A DNA stretch of 64,000 bases. Origin: Rhodospirillum sp047263945 (GTDB lineage: Bacteria > Pseudomonadota > Alphaproteobacteria > Rhodospirillales > Rhodospirillaceae). A program made the translations under genes and the position numbers. Under the pieces are notes generated by a model. That model was given only the letters and a program-made list of their open reading frames with translations. It did no database searches and was not told the origin of the DNA. Each line of letters starts with the position of its first letter. Positions within the stretch are counted from its first letter, which is position 1. Positions 25,404 to 33,937 of the stretch are shown one piece after another. The DNA lies in assembly GCF_047263945.1 (NCBI RefSeq), contig NZ_JBLAVB010000013.1, forward strand, positions 1 through 64,000, in the 5' to 3' direction.

Positions 25404-26045
25404 CTATTTCTGGCCATAACTCGCGAACTTGTCGACCACCACGGCCATTTCCGCTTGCGAGAGAATCACCGGCGTCCCCACCGACCGGGCTTGGAGCCAG
25501 ATCCTCGCCACGAATTCCACCGCTTCGGCTGCGGCGAAGGCCGTGGGCAGGTTATTGCCCATGGCGATCACCCCATGGTTGGCCAATAGCAGGGCATTGT
25601 AGTCCCGGATCCCCTCTTCCACCGCGCTGGCGAGGGCATCGGTCCCGAAGGTGGAATAGGGCGCCAGGGGCACCTTGTCGCCCGAATACCCGATCATGTA
25701 GTGAACCGCAGGCAATTCCTCACCCAGACAGGCCACGGTCGTGGCATAGACCGAATGGGTATGGACCACGGCCACCGCGTCGGGACGGGCGCGATAGACC
25801 GCCCGGTGAAACTGCAGCTCGCTCGACGGCTTGCGTTTTCCCTCAACGACAACGCCATCCAGGTCCGTAACCACAATATCCTCAGCCTCGGTTTCGAAGT
25901 AATCGAGGCCCGAGGGGCTGATGGCGATATGCCCCGCCGCCCGGTCGATGACACTGATATTGCCCCCCGTGCCGGAGGTGAGTCCCACCTGGACCATCTT
26001 CCGGCCATACTGAACAATGCTGTCCCGGTCCGCCGCCATCAACAT
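25404..26045 (-). CDS. Class II aldolase (probable 5-methylthioribulose/5-deoxyribulose-1-phosphate aldolase)
   Basis: A 213-residue FucA/AraD-type aldolase. It has G-T-G-G-N-I-S near the N-terminus, P-S-S-E-L-Q-F-H with the catalytic glutamate, zinc ligands in V-H-T-H-S-V-Y and L-L-L-A-N-H-G-V. By family and context it should cleave a 1-phosphoketose to DHAP and an aldehyde. Co-location with mtnK and mtnA points to methylthioribulose-1-phosphate or deoxyribulose-1-phosphate as substrate, as in the DHAP shunt. The ATG at 26045 has a GGAG site and overlaps the stop of the mutarotase gene. It is the last gene of the operon. Confidence 0.85.
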   Translation of the reverse strand: MLMAADRDSIVQYGRKMVQVGLTSGTGGNISVIDRAAGHIAISPSGLDYFETEAEDIVVTDLDGVVVEGKRKPSSELQFHRAVYRARPDAVAVVHTHSVYATTVACLGEELPAVHYMIGYSGDKVPLAPYSTFGTDALASAVEEGIRDYNALLLANHGVIAMGNNLPTAFAAAEAVEFVARIWLQARSVGTPVILSQAEMAVVVDKFASYGQK

Positions 26046-26470
26046 GGCGTAACTCCTTTCTTCAAGATCACGCAGCCATACTTAGAGACATCGCTGGTCT
26101 GGGTGATCGCAAAACAGGCCCGGGCCCGGTCGTAGAAATCAAACCGGGGGATGAAGGCGATCTCCGGCGTACCCGGCGCATGGCGGTCGATGGCCGCACG
26201 AAACGCTGTCAGAACTGCGGGATCCATACTGTCGCCCTCAACCGGGTGGATCATGGTCACAGGCGCGTCCACATAGGCATCCAGCTCGAACAGCGGCAGG
26301 ATGGCGTCGAGAAGGTCGGCCACCATCACCCCATCGGCCCGGTGGAACAAACGGGCATTGCTTTCACCGGGGAAATGGGCGTCGGCGATCAGGATCTCGT
26401 CACCATGGCCCATGGCCGACAGGGTCCGCAGAAGGTCGGGTCCGATGAGGGGAGAAATCCCTTTCAGCAT
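26039..26470 (-). CDS. RbsD/FucU-type sugar mutarotase
   Basis: A 143-residue protein of the RbsD/FucU family, of normal length. The family motif A-D-A-H-F-P-G with the catalytic histidine lies near residue 31-37, and M-G-H-G-D-E-I precedes it. Such proteins speed interconversion of sugar anomers or pyranose/furanose forms before kinase action. Here it should serve the imported ribose-like sugar. Of two adjacent ATGs I chose the second at 26470, which leaves better spacing to the GGGGAGGGG site. It starts 12 bases after mtnA and overlaps the aldolase gene. Confidence 0.88.
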   Translation of the reverse strand: MLKGISPLIGPDLLRTLSAMGHGDEILIADAHFPGESNARLFHRADGVMVADLLDAILPLFELDAYVDAPVTMIHPVEGDSMDPAVLTAFRAAIDRHAPGTPEIAFIPRFDFYDRARACFAITQTSDVSKYGCVILKKGVTPC

Positions 26471-26482
26471 CATCCCCTCCCC

Positions 26483-27553
26483 TTAGCCCTGAAACGTTTT
26501 GGCCAGAGTCTCCACATAGGGAGCCCGGATAATGCCCTTTTCCGTGATCAACCCGGCCACCAAAGCATTGGGGGTCACGTCGAAGGCGGGATTGCGGGTT
26601 TTCATGCCCGGAGGCGCGGTGCGCCTTGCGCCAAATTCACACACTTCGTCCCCATCCCGCTCCTCGATGGGGATGTCCTTGCCATGGGCGGTGTCGAAGT
26701 CGATGGTGGAAGATGGGCAAGCCACATAGAAGGGAATCCCGAAATAGTTGGCCAAGATGGCCACACCCATGGTCCCGATCTTGTTGGCCACATCGCCATT
26801 GGCCGCCACCCGATCCGTCCCGACGATGACCAGATCCACCAGCCCCTGGGACATGATATGGGCAGCCATGTTGTCGGTGATCAGGGTGACATCAATGCCC
26901 GATTGCTGAAGCTCCCAACTGGTCAGGCGCGCGCCCTGGAGCAAGGGGCGGGTTTCATCGGCATAGACCCGGAAATTGATTCCTTGGCTTTGGGCCACAT
27001 ACATGGGCGCCAGCGCCGTCCCCAGTTCGGAAGTGGCCAAGGCTCCGGCATTGCAATGGGTGAGGACACCCATGCCCTCCTTGATCAGCGGCGCGCCATG
27101 GACCCCCATACCCCGGCAGAGCATCCGGTCTTCCTGATGGATCGCCTCGGCTTCCGCAACCAGGACCTCGAACAGGGCCCGAGGGGACTTGTCATCTGCT
27201 TCCTCGGCCTTCTTGACCAGCCGGCGCAGGGCCCAGCCCAGATTGACCGCCGTCGGTCGGGAGCTGTCCAGATAGGCCGCCTGCGCCCGAACCTCCTCCA
27301 TGAAATCACCCTGGGACAGGTCCAGCTTCTCACGCAGAGCCACCAGCAGACCGTAGGCTCCGGCGATGCCGATGGCCGGAGCGCCACGGACCTTCAGGGC
27401 CTTGATCGACTCCCAAACCTGCTGGACCGTCTCTTGCCGCTCCTCGATAACCTCGCCGGGTAGGCGGGTCTGATCGAGCAGGAAGAGCTCGCGGTTTTCC
27501 CACCGGACAGCCCGTACCAGGGAGTCCGCCTTCAATTTGCTCGTGTCCAACAT
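26483..27553 (-). CDS. mtnA: S-methyl-5-thioribose-1-phosphate isomerase
   Basis: A 356-residue protein of the eIF2B-like MtnA family, normal length. It converts 5-methylthioribose-1-phosphate (and in some organisms 5-deoxyribose-1-phosphate) to the ketose. The K-V-R-G-A-P-A-I-G-I-A-G segment, the catalytic cysteine in L-T-H-C-N-A-G-A-L-A and the aspartate in V-G-T-D-R-V-A-A-N-G-D are present. The ATG at 27553 has a GGAAGGAG site. It follows a strong hairpin downstream of the solute-binding protein gene. Together with mtnK, it makes the substrate of the aldolase. Confidence 0.93.
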   Translation of the reverse strand: MLDTSKLKADSLVRAVRWENRELFLLDQTRLPGEVIEERQETVQQVWESIKALKVRGAPAIGIAGAYGLLVALREKLDLSQGDFMEEVRAQAAYLDSSRPTAVNLGWALRRLVKKAEEADDKSPRALFEVLVAEAEAIHQEDRMLCRGMGVHGAPLIKEGMGVLTHCNAGALATSELGTALAPMYVAQSQGINFRVYADETRPLLQGARLTSWELQQSGIDVTLITDNMAAHIMSQGLVDLVIVGTDRVAANGDVANKIGTMGVAILANYFGIPFYVACPSSTIDFDTAHGKDIPIEERDGDEVCEFGARRTAPPGMKTRNPAFDVTPNALVAGLITEKGIIRAPYVETLAKTFQG

Positions 27554-27613
27554 GTCGTATCTCCTTCCGGACCCAATGGGGCTCATTCGGGGTTCGGATC
27601 TGGGAAAATCCAG

Positions 27614-27658
27614 TGGAAAAAGGCGGGATCCCGGTGAATGAGCGGACCGGGATCCCGC
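27614..27658 (-). terminator. Strong stem-loop between the solute-binding protein gene and mtnA
   Basis: Arms of 13 bases (27623-27635 with 27646-27658, GCGGGATCCCGGT / ACCGGGATCCCGC) and a 10-base loop. On the minus strand the stem is followed by C-C-T-T-T-T-T. It may partly terminate transcription or protect the 3' end of the binding-protein mRNA, which usually must be made in excess over the transporter. Confidence 0.75.
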
Positions 27659-27679
27659 AAGAAGAGGCTTGGGAGAGGG

Positions 27680-28744
27680 TTAGAAAAGCCCCTTCGTATC
27701 CACGGGAATCCAGGGCGCCAGCGCCTGATTCACGTGGTTAAACTCTGGAAAAGCGGCGCGCAGTTGCTTCATATTCTTCACGTCCTTCGCCACCAGGGCA
27801 TCGCGCGTGAACAGGATCGGCGGAATAAGGATATCGTGGTCCAACTGCTCGCCCGCGATCTTCTTGGCGATCGCGCGCACGGAAACCGCGCCGATGGCGG
27901 CTGGATTGGTGGCCGCCGTGGCCATCCAGGGGCTGCCCTCCTTGACCATCAACTGGATGTCCTGGGTGGAGATATCGGCGGAATAGACCTTCACCTGATC
28001 GGTCTTGCGCGTCTCTTCCAGGGCCAGGATCACGCCCTTGGCGAATTCGTCATAGGGCGCGAAATAGGCATTGATCTCCGGCTTGGCACGCAAAGTCGCC
28101 TTCACCTGATCGGCATTCTTGACCGAGAAGGGAGAATCCAGTGTTCCCGTACGGGCCACTTCCTTGATGCCCGGCTCTTCGGCTTTCACCTTGGTGAAGG
28201 CGGCATCGCGCTTGTCCAGGGGCAGGATACCGGCCACATAGACGTAGCCGACATTGGCCTTGCCATCGAAATCCTTGATCATGGCCTCAAGGGACATGCG
28301 GCCAAGGGCGTGGTCGTCCTGGGCGATCTGGTTGATATCCGGATTTTCAAGATTGACGTCAAAGGCCACCACGGGAATTCCCGCCTTGATGGCGTCTTCG
28401 GCCGGCTTCTTCATGGTCTCGGTCAGGCCGTGATCGATGATGATCCCGTCCACACCCATGTTGATGGCCTGATAGACGAAGTTCGCCTCGGCCTGATTGT
28501 CCATGTTCTTGCCAAAGATGGTGAGCTTCATGCCCATCAGGTCGGCCTGCTTCTGGGCACCGGCACGGTACATCTGCATGAACTCCCCTTCCACCATCTG
28601 GCGGATCAGGGCCACATGCACTTCCTTCGTCCCATCGAAGGGAGGTGGTGCACCGTCCAACCCTTCGGCCAGCGTCGGCGTGGCCGAAGCCATCATGCCA
28701 GCGCAGGCGAAGGCGACGGCGCCCATCAGTGATTTCGCGAACAT
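27680..28744 (-). CDS. Ribose-type ABC transporter, solute-binding protein
   Basis: A 354-residue periplasmic binding protein. It has a signal peptide (about residues 1-25, ending A-T-P-T-L-A) and the RbsB-like fold: L-I-R-Q-M-V-E-G-E-F-M, V-D-G-I-I-I-D-H-G near 90-100, I-P-V-V-A-F-D-V-N and L-A-P-W-I-P-V-D near the end. It binds the imported sugar for the permease and ATPase downstream. Context points to 5-methylthioribose or 5-deoxyribose as ligand; this is an inference. The ATG at 28744 has an AGGAGG site. Confidence 0.88.
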   Translation of the reverse strand: MFAKSLMGAVAFACAGMMASATPTLAEGLDGAPPPFDGTKEVHVALIRQMVEGEFMQMYRAGAQKQADLMGMKLTIFGKNMDNQAEANFVYQAINMGVDGIIIDHGLTETMKKPAEDAIKAGIPVVAFDVNLENPDINQIAQDDHALGRMSLEAMIKDFDGKANVGYVYVAGILPLDKRDAAFTKVKAEEPGIKEVARTGTLDSPFSVKNADQVKATLRAKPEINAYFAPYDEFAKGVILALEETRKTDQVKVYSADISTQDIQLMVKEGSPWMATAATNPAAIGAVSVRAIAKKIAGEQLDHDILIPPILFTRDALVAKDVKNMKQLRAAFPEFNHVNQALAPWIPVDTKGLF

Positions 28745-28847
28745 ATATTTCCTCCTCTGAGTAGTCTTCTTACGCAATGGCGGCAAATGCTCCCCTTGAC
28801 CGGGGAGTCCCTTGGTCGAAGCGGGGGAGCCCCGCCAGGACAGCGCT

Positions 28848-29927
28848 TTACCTCCTTTTCGCCAGGCCGAACGTGAAGGCCAAAGCGGCGACGAGGACCA
28901 GGCCTTTGATGAAGTCCTGGGTGTAATAGGGAAGGTTCAACATCGTCAGTCCGTTGAGCAACAGGCCCACGAAAATCGCGCCAACGATGGTGCCGAAGGG
29001 GTTGGGCCGCCGGACACCCAGGACCGCATAGCCGATCAACGCGGCCCCGACCGCATCCAGCAACAGGCCGCCGCCGGAGGACACGTCCCCCCGACCGACA
29101 CGGGCGGCCAGCAGGATACCGCCAAAGGAGGCAATGGTGCCCGAGAGCACATAAGCCATCATGCGATAGCGATCGACCGCCGCGCCGACCAAACGGGCCG
29201 CCTCGGCATTGCCGCCGATGGCGTAGAACACCCGGCCCCAGCGGGTATGGTCGAGGATGACGTAAACCACCACAGCCAGAATCAGCATGAAAATGACCGG
29301 TGTGGGGATCACATCGAACACCCGCCCTTGCCCCAGGAACAGGAAGCTATCGCTGAACTGGCCCATGGCCTCGTCCCCATTGTCCAGCATCATGCCGGTG
29401 CCGATGGACCGTCCGCCCGAGGGGATGAGTTGCAACCCCATGACCAGAAACATCATGCCAAGGGTGGCCAACAGGTCGGGGATTTTCAGGTATACGATGA
29501 GCACACCGTTCACGAGCCCGATCAGGGCGCCGATGATCAAGCAGACGACGATGGCTTCCAGGCCGCTGCCCTCCATGACCACCATGACGTAGGACGCGAC
29601 CATAACCGACATGGCTGCAGTCGACCCCACCGACAGGTCCAGGCCATCGATGACCAGTGTGAAGGTGACCCCGAGAGCCAGAATGGCGTAGACCGTCACG
29701 CCCAACAGGATCGAGAACAGGTTGTCGGAATTCCAGAAGGCCGGCTGGACCAGGCCGAACCCGATGAAGGACGCGGCCATCACGATCAGGAAACCGTATT
29801 TGATGGAAAAGCTGGTGAGCGTTCCCTTCTTGGAGGCCGGTTCAGGCCCCACGGGCGCCCCGGACAGGGGAGACGGATGGGACGCGGGGGCCGTTTGGGT
29901 GTTCCCCGGGGTGATATCGCTATTCAT
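28848..29927 (-). CDS. Ribose-type ABC transporter, permease
   Basis: A 359-residue inner-membrane permease of the RbsC/AraH family with about nine hydrophobic segments after a hydrophilic 40-residue N-terminus. The L-G-V-T-F-T-L-V-I-D-G-L-D-L-S-V-G-S segment near residue 95-115 is typical. The ATG at 29927 overlaps the stop of the ATPase gene (ATGA) and has an AGAGG site. One permease should form a homodimer, as in ribose importers. Confidence 0.9.
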   Translation of the reverse strand: MNSDITPGNTQTAPASHPSPLSGAPVGPEPASKKGTLTSFSIKYGFLIVMAASFIGFGLVQPAFWNSDNLFSILLGVTVYAILALGVTFTLVIDGLDLSVGSTAAMSVMVASYVMVVMEGSGLEAIVVCLIIGALIGLVNGVLIVYLKIPDLLATLGMMFLVMGLQLIPSGGRSIGTGMMLDNGDEAMGQFSDSFLFLGQGRVFDVIPTPVIFMLILAVVVYVILDHTRWGRVFYAIGGNAEAARLVGAAVDRYRMMAYVLSGTIASFGGILLAARVGRGDVSSGGGLLLDAVGAALIGYAVLGVRRPNPFGTIVGAIFVGLLLNGLTMLNLPYYTQDFIKGLVLVAALAFTFGLAKRR

Positions 29928-31459
29928 GACGACCTCTCTACTCGTAAATCTTCCGGGGACTGGGTTGTCCAATGTAACAGGCGTGCGCGGTCCAGCGACT
30001 CATAGGGCTGTTCGCCTGCGATGGCACCGTTGTTGAAGACCACCACGCGGTCGGCGACCTCCAACACTTCATCCAGGTCGGCGGCCATGACGATGATCGA
30101 CCGCTCCCCCCGGTTTTCGGTCAGGTACCGGTTGATGTCGTGGCGGGATTTGATATCCACGCCCTGATAGGGCTCGTCGAGGATCAAAACGTTGAAGTCC
30201 TGGGAGAGCCAGCGTGCGACAATGACTTTCTGCTGGTTGCCGCCGGACAGCTCGGCAATATCCGAGCTTTCCGAATGGCATTTCACCCCCATGGCCCGGA
30301 CCATCCGCTCTGCCTCCCGGCGCTCGCCACCGTGGTCGAGGAGCCCCCCCAGGGAGGAAAATCGATCCAGAAAGGGGAGAGTGATGTTCTTGCGGATGGA
30401 GAAATCGGGAATGACCGCCGTGTTGCTCCGGTCCTCGGGCACCATGAAGATGCCCGCCTTGATCGCATCGCGCACGGATCCATGGACCACAGGTACCCCA
30501 TTGACCCGCACCTCACCCGCATGGGCCCGATTGACGCCGAACAGCACCTTGGCCAGTTCCGACTTGCCCGCCCCGATGAGCCCGGTGATCCCCAGGATCT
30601 CCCCGGGATAAACGGACAGGTTCAGAGGGGGCGAGCCGGGTTCGACCTCCAGATCGACCAATTCCAGGCGGGGCGTCGACCGGGCCACGGCGGTGGTTTT
30701 CCGCCCGGCGGCCCGCCCTTCCAACTCGCCGACCATGGCGGTGACGATTTCCTTCACCTTGAAGGGCTTGGCCAGGATCCCCCCGCGCACCCCGTCCCGG
30801 ATGACTCCGACCCGATCGGCGATCCGCTCGATTTCGTGCAAGCGGTGGGAGACGTAAAGAATCGACACCCCCATGTCCCGAAGCTTGAACAGGGTGGTGA
30901 ACAGCCGTTCAGCCTCCTTGTCCGAGAGGGAGGAGGTGGGCTCATCGAGGATCAAAAGCTTCGGATTGGACGCCAGAGCCCGGGCGATGGCGATCATCTG
31001 CCGGTCGCTTTGGGCCAGCTCTTCCACGGGCGCGTCGAGATCCAGATAACCCAAATCCATCTTCGCCGCGATCTCCGCAGCACGCCTTTTCACGGCCTTG
31101 GGCCGGTGGAAGAACCCGCCGTCAGCTGCCAGAAGGTCGGCCAGGGCTAGGTTTTCGGCCACGGTCATGTTCTGGACCACGCCCTGATTGATGATCTGAT
31201 GGACCGTCTGGATGCCCTTTTGGTAGGCCTCCTGCGGTGTCGAGAACCGGGCCGGTTCGCCATCAATGAAAATCTCGCCCTGATCCGGGGCGTAATAGCC
31301 ACAGATGATCTTGATCAGGGTCGATTTTCCCGCGCCATTCGCGCCCACCATGGCGAAGATCTCGCCCGGATGGAAATCAAACGACACGTCGTGTAGGGCA
31401 CGGGTGGGGCCGAAACTCTTCCCCACGCCGCGAACCGAGACCAGCGGTTTGCTGTCCAT
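29924..31459 (-). CDS. Ribose-type ABC transporter, double ATPase
   Basis: A 511-residue RbsA/XylG-type protein with two ATPase halves. The first half has G-A-N-G-A-G-K-S-T-L, a signature-like L-A-Q-S-D-R-Q, and L-L-I-L-D-E-P-T-S-S-L. The second half has a degenerate Walker A (I-G-A-G-K-S-E-L), a signature L-S-G-G-N-Q-Q-K and V-L-I-L-D-E-P-Y-Q-G-V-D. This asymmetry is normal for the family. The ATG at 31459 has a GGAGA site; the gene is 30 bases after mtnK. Confidence 0.92.
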   Translation of the reverse strand: MDSKPLVSVRGVGKSFGPTRALHDVSFDFHPGEIFAMVGANGAGKSTLIKIICGYYAPDQGEIFIDGEPARFSTPQEAYQKGIQTVHQIINQGVVQNMTVAENLALADLLAADGGFFHRPKAVKRRAAEIAAKMDLGYLDLDAPVEELAQSDRQMIAIARALASNPKLLILDEPTSSLSDKEAERLFTTLFKLRDMGVSILYVSHRLHEIERIADRVGVIRDGVRGGILAKPFKVKEIVTAMVGELEGRAAGRKTTAVARSTPRLELVDLEVEPGSPPLNLSVYPGEILGITGLIGAGKSELAKVLFGVNRAHAGEVRVNGVPVVHGSVRDAIKAGIFMVPEDRSNTAVIPDFSIRKNITLPFLDRFSSLGGLLDHGGERREAERMVRAMGVKCHSESSDIAELSGGNQQKVIVARWLSQDFNVLILDEPYQGVDIKSRHDINRYLTENRGERSIIVMAADLDEVLEVADRVVVFNNGAIAGEQPYESLDRARLLHWTTQSPEDLRVERSS

Positions 31460-31489
31460 GTTACGTCTCCAGCGATACGGAAAAGGGGA

Positions 31490-32752
31490 CTAGCCGCCAG
31501 CAACCGGGGAAATTTCTTTCGCCAGCTCCGTCAGGTCCGTGATCCCGGTGAAGCTCGCCCGGTTGACCACCATGCGGCTGCCCATGGTCAAGGCGCAGAC
31601 CTCTGCCTTGGCCCGTTCCTTCAGGTCTGAAATATCCTTGATCTCGGCAACCTTGGCCAAACCGACAATGCGTCGCATCATCTTGCAGGCGGCAAAGCCG
31701 ATGGTGTCGGACAGCAGGCGGGACATCGTCTGCGCCCGGAATGCCGCGAAGGCCTCCGGATTACCTGGGAATCCCCAGGAATTGGCCGGATCCTTGGCGC
31801 AATGCTCCACCCAGTTCCGCTGGAATTTCGCATCAAATCCCGTCCAAACCTGCTCGATGGTCTCCAACAGCCAAGCGCGGTAGGGGGCGGGATCCTCTCC
31901 CTTGGCCCTTTGCCAATAGTCCTGGGAGAAATAGGCCAGGATCAGATTGGCCAGGAAAGCGCCAAGATCGAAGCCCATGGGGCCATAAAAGGCGAATTCC
32001 GGGTCGATGACATAGGTTTCCGTCTCGCTGACCATCAGCGACCCGGTGTGCAGATCCCCATGCAGCAACGCCTCCGCGTCACACATGAATTTCCGCTTCA
32101 TCTCCGCCACCGCCGCACGCACTGCCGGATCCCTCTGGATCAAGTCGATGGCGACCTGGGGCAGCTCCGGATTGTAGTCGTTGGTTTCATTGTCCTCGAA
32201 GGGATGGGTGAAGACGAAATCCTCGGTGATCTTGCACAGATCGATGTTGATGAACTTTGCCACCTGCTCCTTCTTGGTGCGGTGATCCAAGTGGAAGTCC
32301 GAGGAGAAAAATAGCGTATCGGCCAGAAACGTGGAGGCATGCTCGGCGAGATGCGGGAAGACCTTGCCCTTAATCAACTCCCCCCGCAGGATCGCGTGAT
32401 CCTTCAAGTTTTGCATGACCACCAAGGACATCTCCGAACAGGAGTGGTAGATGGTCGGCACGTTGTGGGGGCAGAGCTCCTTTTGGCGACGCAGCGCCAT
32501 GGTCTCGAAGGTCATGCGCTCCCTGGACAGGGGCCAATCCTCGCCCACGCACCGCAGGAACGGGACAGCTTGTTTCACAATGACCGTTTCTTCCGGATTG
32601 GATCGGTTGGTCACCCGATACACATAGTTCAAGTTCCCATCACCGATTTCGCTGACGTCGAGCCCATCGAAGCTGGAGAAGATCTCGGCCATTTCCGCCT
32701 GTTCAGACAAATACTTTGCAATATTGTCGACGGTCAGTTGTACGTATTCCAT
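31490..32752 (-). CDS. mtnK: S-methyl-5-thioribose kinase
   Basis: A 420-residue kinase of the MtnK (choline-kinase-like) family, near normal length. Features are I-G-D-G-N-L-N-Y-V-Y in the nucleotide loop, the catalytic H-G-D-L-H-T-G-S near residue 233 and D-P-E-F-A-F-Y-G-P-M-G-F-D in the metal loop. It phosphorylates 5-methylthioribose at C1; related enzymes accept 5-deoxyribose. The ATG at 32752 has a GAGGTG site; a GTG three codons earlier is possible. It is the first enzyme gene of the operon, just after the GntR gene, so the imported sugar is phosphorylated before MtnA and the aldolase act. Confidence 0.93.
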   Translation of the reverse strand: MEYVQLTVDNIAKYLSEQAEMAEIFSSFDGLDVSEIGDGNLNYVYRVTNRSNPEETVIVKQAVPFLRCVGEDWPLSRERMTFETMALRRQKELCPHNVPTIYHSCSEMSLVVMQNLKDHAILRGELIKGKVFPHLAEHASTFLADTLFFSSDFHLDHRTKKEQVAKFINIDLCKITEDFVFTHPFEDNETNDYNPELPQVAIDLIQRDPAVRAAVAEMKRKFMCDAEALLHGDLHTGSLMVSETETYVIDPEFAFYGPMGFDLGAFLANLILAYFSQDYWQRAKGEDPAPYRAWLLETIEQVWTGFDAKFQRNWVEHCAKDPANSWGFPGNPEAFAAFRAQTMSRLLSDTIGFAACKMMRRIVGLAKVAEIKDISDLKERAKAEVCALTMGSRMVVNRASFTGITDLTELAKEISPVAGG

Positions 32753-32848
32753 CCCATTCACCTCTTTTTTTCTCCACAGACATCCGGGATCGAACGGCTT
32801 TCACGATGAGCCGCCCGGGAAGACTGTGAAGTATCCACGTTCTTTATC

Positions 32849-33577
32849 TTAGAAGCGTCGTTTTCGGCTGATTCGGAAATCAAAGATCTCCGAACTGTAG
32901 TAGTCGTTGGAGTAGCAGACAGGAACTCCATTCACGTCGTAAAAAATCTCCTCGAACAGCATGAAAAGCCCCACCTGTTCTGCCATTTCCGGCAGGTCCC
33001 GACGGGTGAGAATGGCGGGAGTCAGGGTGCTTTCCGTATAGGAGACCTCGCGCCCGACCTCATGGAGCATCCCGAACAGGGAGTCCCCCAGATCTCGGGT
33101 TTCCAGGATATCGCCCAAGATGGCGCGGGGAAAAATATCGACGCAGTAGGCGGCAAGGGCGTCATCGGCCCGGCGCACGCGCTCGACCCAAACACATTCT
33201 TCCTCTTCGCCCACCTGAAGCTTCTCCGCGAGACTGGCGCCCGCAGGAAAGGTCTTCACAAGCATGCGACTGGTGGACGGCTCCGCCCCCACCGCCTGGA
33301 TATGTTCGGTGACCGACTGCAGGTCCTGCAGTCCATGTTTCATGACAATGGGAAGGTGACGGACGAAGGTTCCCCGCCCCTGAACTTTCCGGAGGATTCC
33401 CTCGGACGTCAGATTGGCCAAAGCCTCGCGCAGGGAAGACCGCCCGACGCCAAGGCGCTGGATCAGGTCGTTTTCCGTGGGGAGCTGATCCCCGGGCTGC
33501 AGCCCTTCGTCCCGAATCAGCTGACGAACGGCTTCCTGAATACGAACTGGTAAGGGCTTGTCCACCTTCAAAAGCAT
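32849..33577 (-). CDS. GntR-family (HutC/UTRA-type) transcription regulator
   Basis: A 242-residue regulator. The N-terminal winged helix-turn-helix (about residues 8-75) contains P-G-D-Q-L-P-T-E-N-D-L and L-G-V-G-R-S-S-L-R-E-A-L, then G-R-G-T-F-V. The C-terminal part has the UTRA effector-binding pattern (E-C-V-W-V-E-R-V-R-R, then F-Y-D-V-N-G-V-P-V-C-Y-S-N-D-Y-Y near the end). It is the first gene of the operon, 96 bases before mtnK, and is likely a sugar-responsive regulator of it. The ATG at 33577 has a GGAGG site; longer versions begin at 33622 and 33718. Confidence 0.88.
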   Translation of the reverse strand: MLLKVDKPLPVRIQEAVRQLIRDEGLQPGDQLPTENDLIQRLGVGRSSLREALANLTSEGILRKVQGRGTFVRHLPIVMKHGLQDLQSVTEHIQAVGAEPSTSRMLVKTFPAGASLAEKLQVGEEEECVWVERVRRADDALAAYCVDIFPRAILGDILETRDLGDSLFGMLHEVGREVSYTESTLTPAILTRRDLPEMAEQVGLFMLFEEIFYDVNGVPVCYSNDYYSSEIFDFRISRKRRF

Positions 33578-33937
33578 GCCTTGGCCTCCCTCCCGATATT
33601 CATCCGATGTTTTTTTGGACATCCGGAAAAATATCAGTGTACGCCGCCTATTTTCTGGGCATTTTTGCCTCGTTCGGCGCAATACATCTGTTGTCTGATG
33701 AATAAAGTGATCTTTCACCTCTCTCTTGTCAATGTGAAATCAGGTCCGCCCTCCGGGGGTTGCTCAGAGGGGAAAATTGCAAAATTCCATCGAAGAAAGC
33801 GATTAAAAAGCGCACGAATCGAACCATCTCGGAATATTTGTCTGACCTTAGAACATCAAGCGAAAAAACCCGCCAAACCGATACTTGGCGGGTTTTCGGC
33901 GGGGACCATCGTCCTCTCTGTCTCTCCTGCTGAGCGC
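33578..33937. promoter_or_regulatory. Upstream region of the gntR-mtnK operon
   Basis: About 360 bases without a gene. It should carry the operon promoter. A string GGACATCCGG at 33617-33626 recurs as AGACATCCGG just upstream of mtnK (32778-32787), and CATCCG also appears at 33601. These might be operator half-sites, but the evidence is weak. The right end of the region holds the terminator of the neighbouring dehydrogenase gene. Confidence 0.4.
33863..33896 (-). terminator. Rho-independent terminator of the dehydrogenase gene
   Basis: CCCGCCAA (33869-33876) pairs with TTGGCGGG (33885-33892), extended by A/T pairs on both sides. Read on the minus strand the stem ends in six T residues. It lies 42 bases after the stop of the gene at 33938 and separates it from the gntR operon. 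Confidence 0.85.

Noticed and set aside
1..33577. A link between dxs at the left edge and the methylthioribose genes (MTA-isoprenoid shunt)
   Set aside because: That route needs a RuBisCO-like protein and a cupin isomerase, none of which is seen; the genes are 25 kb apart in different operons.
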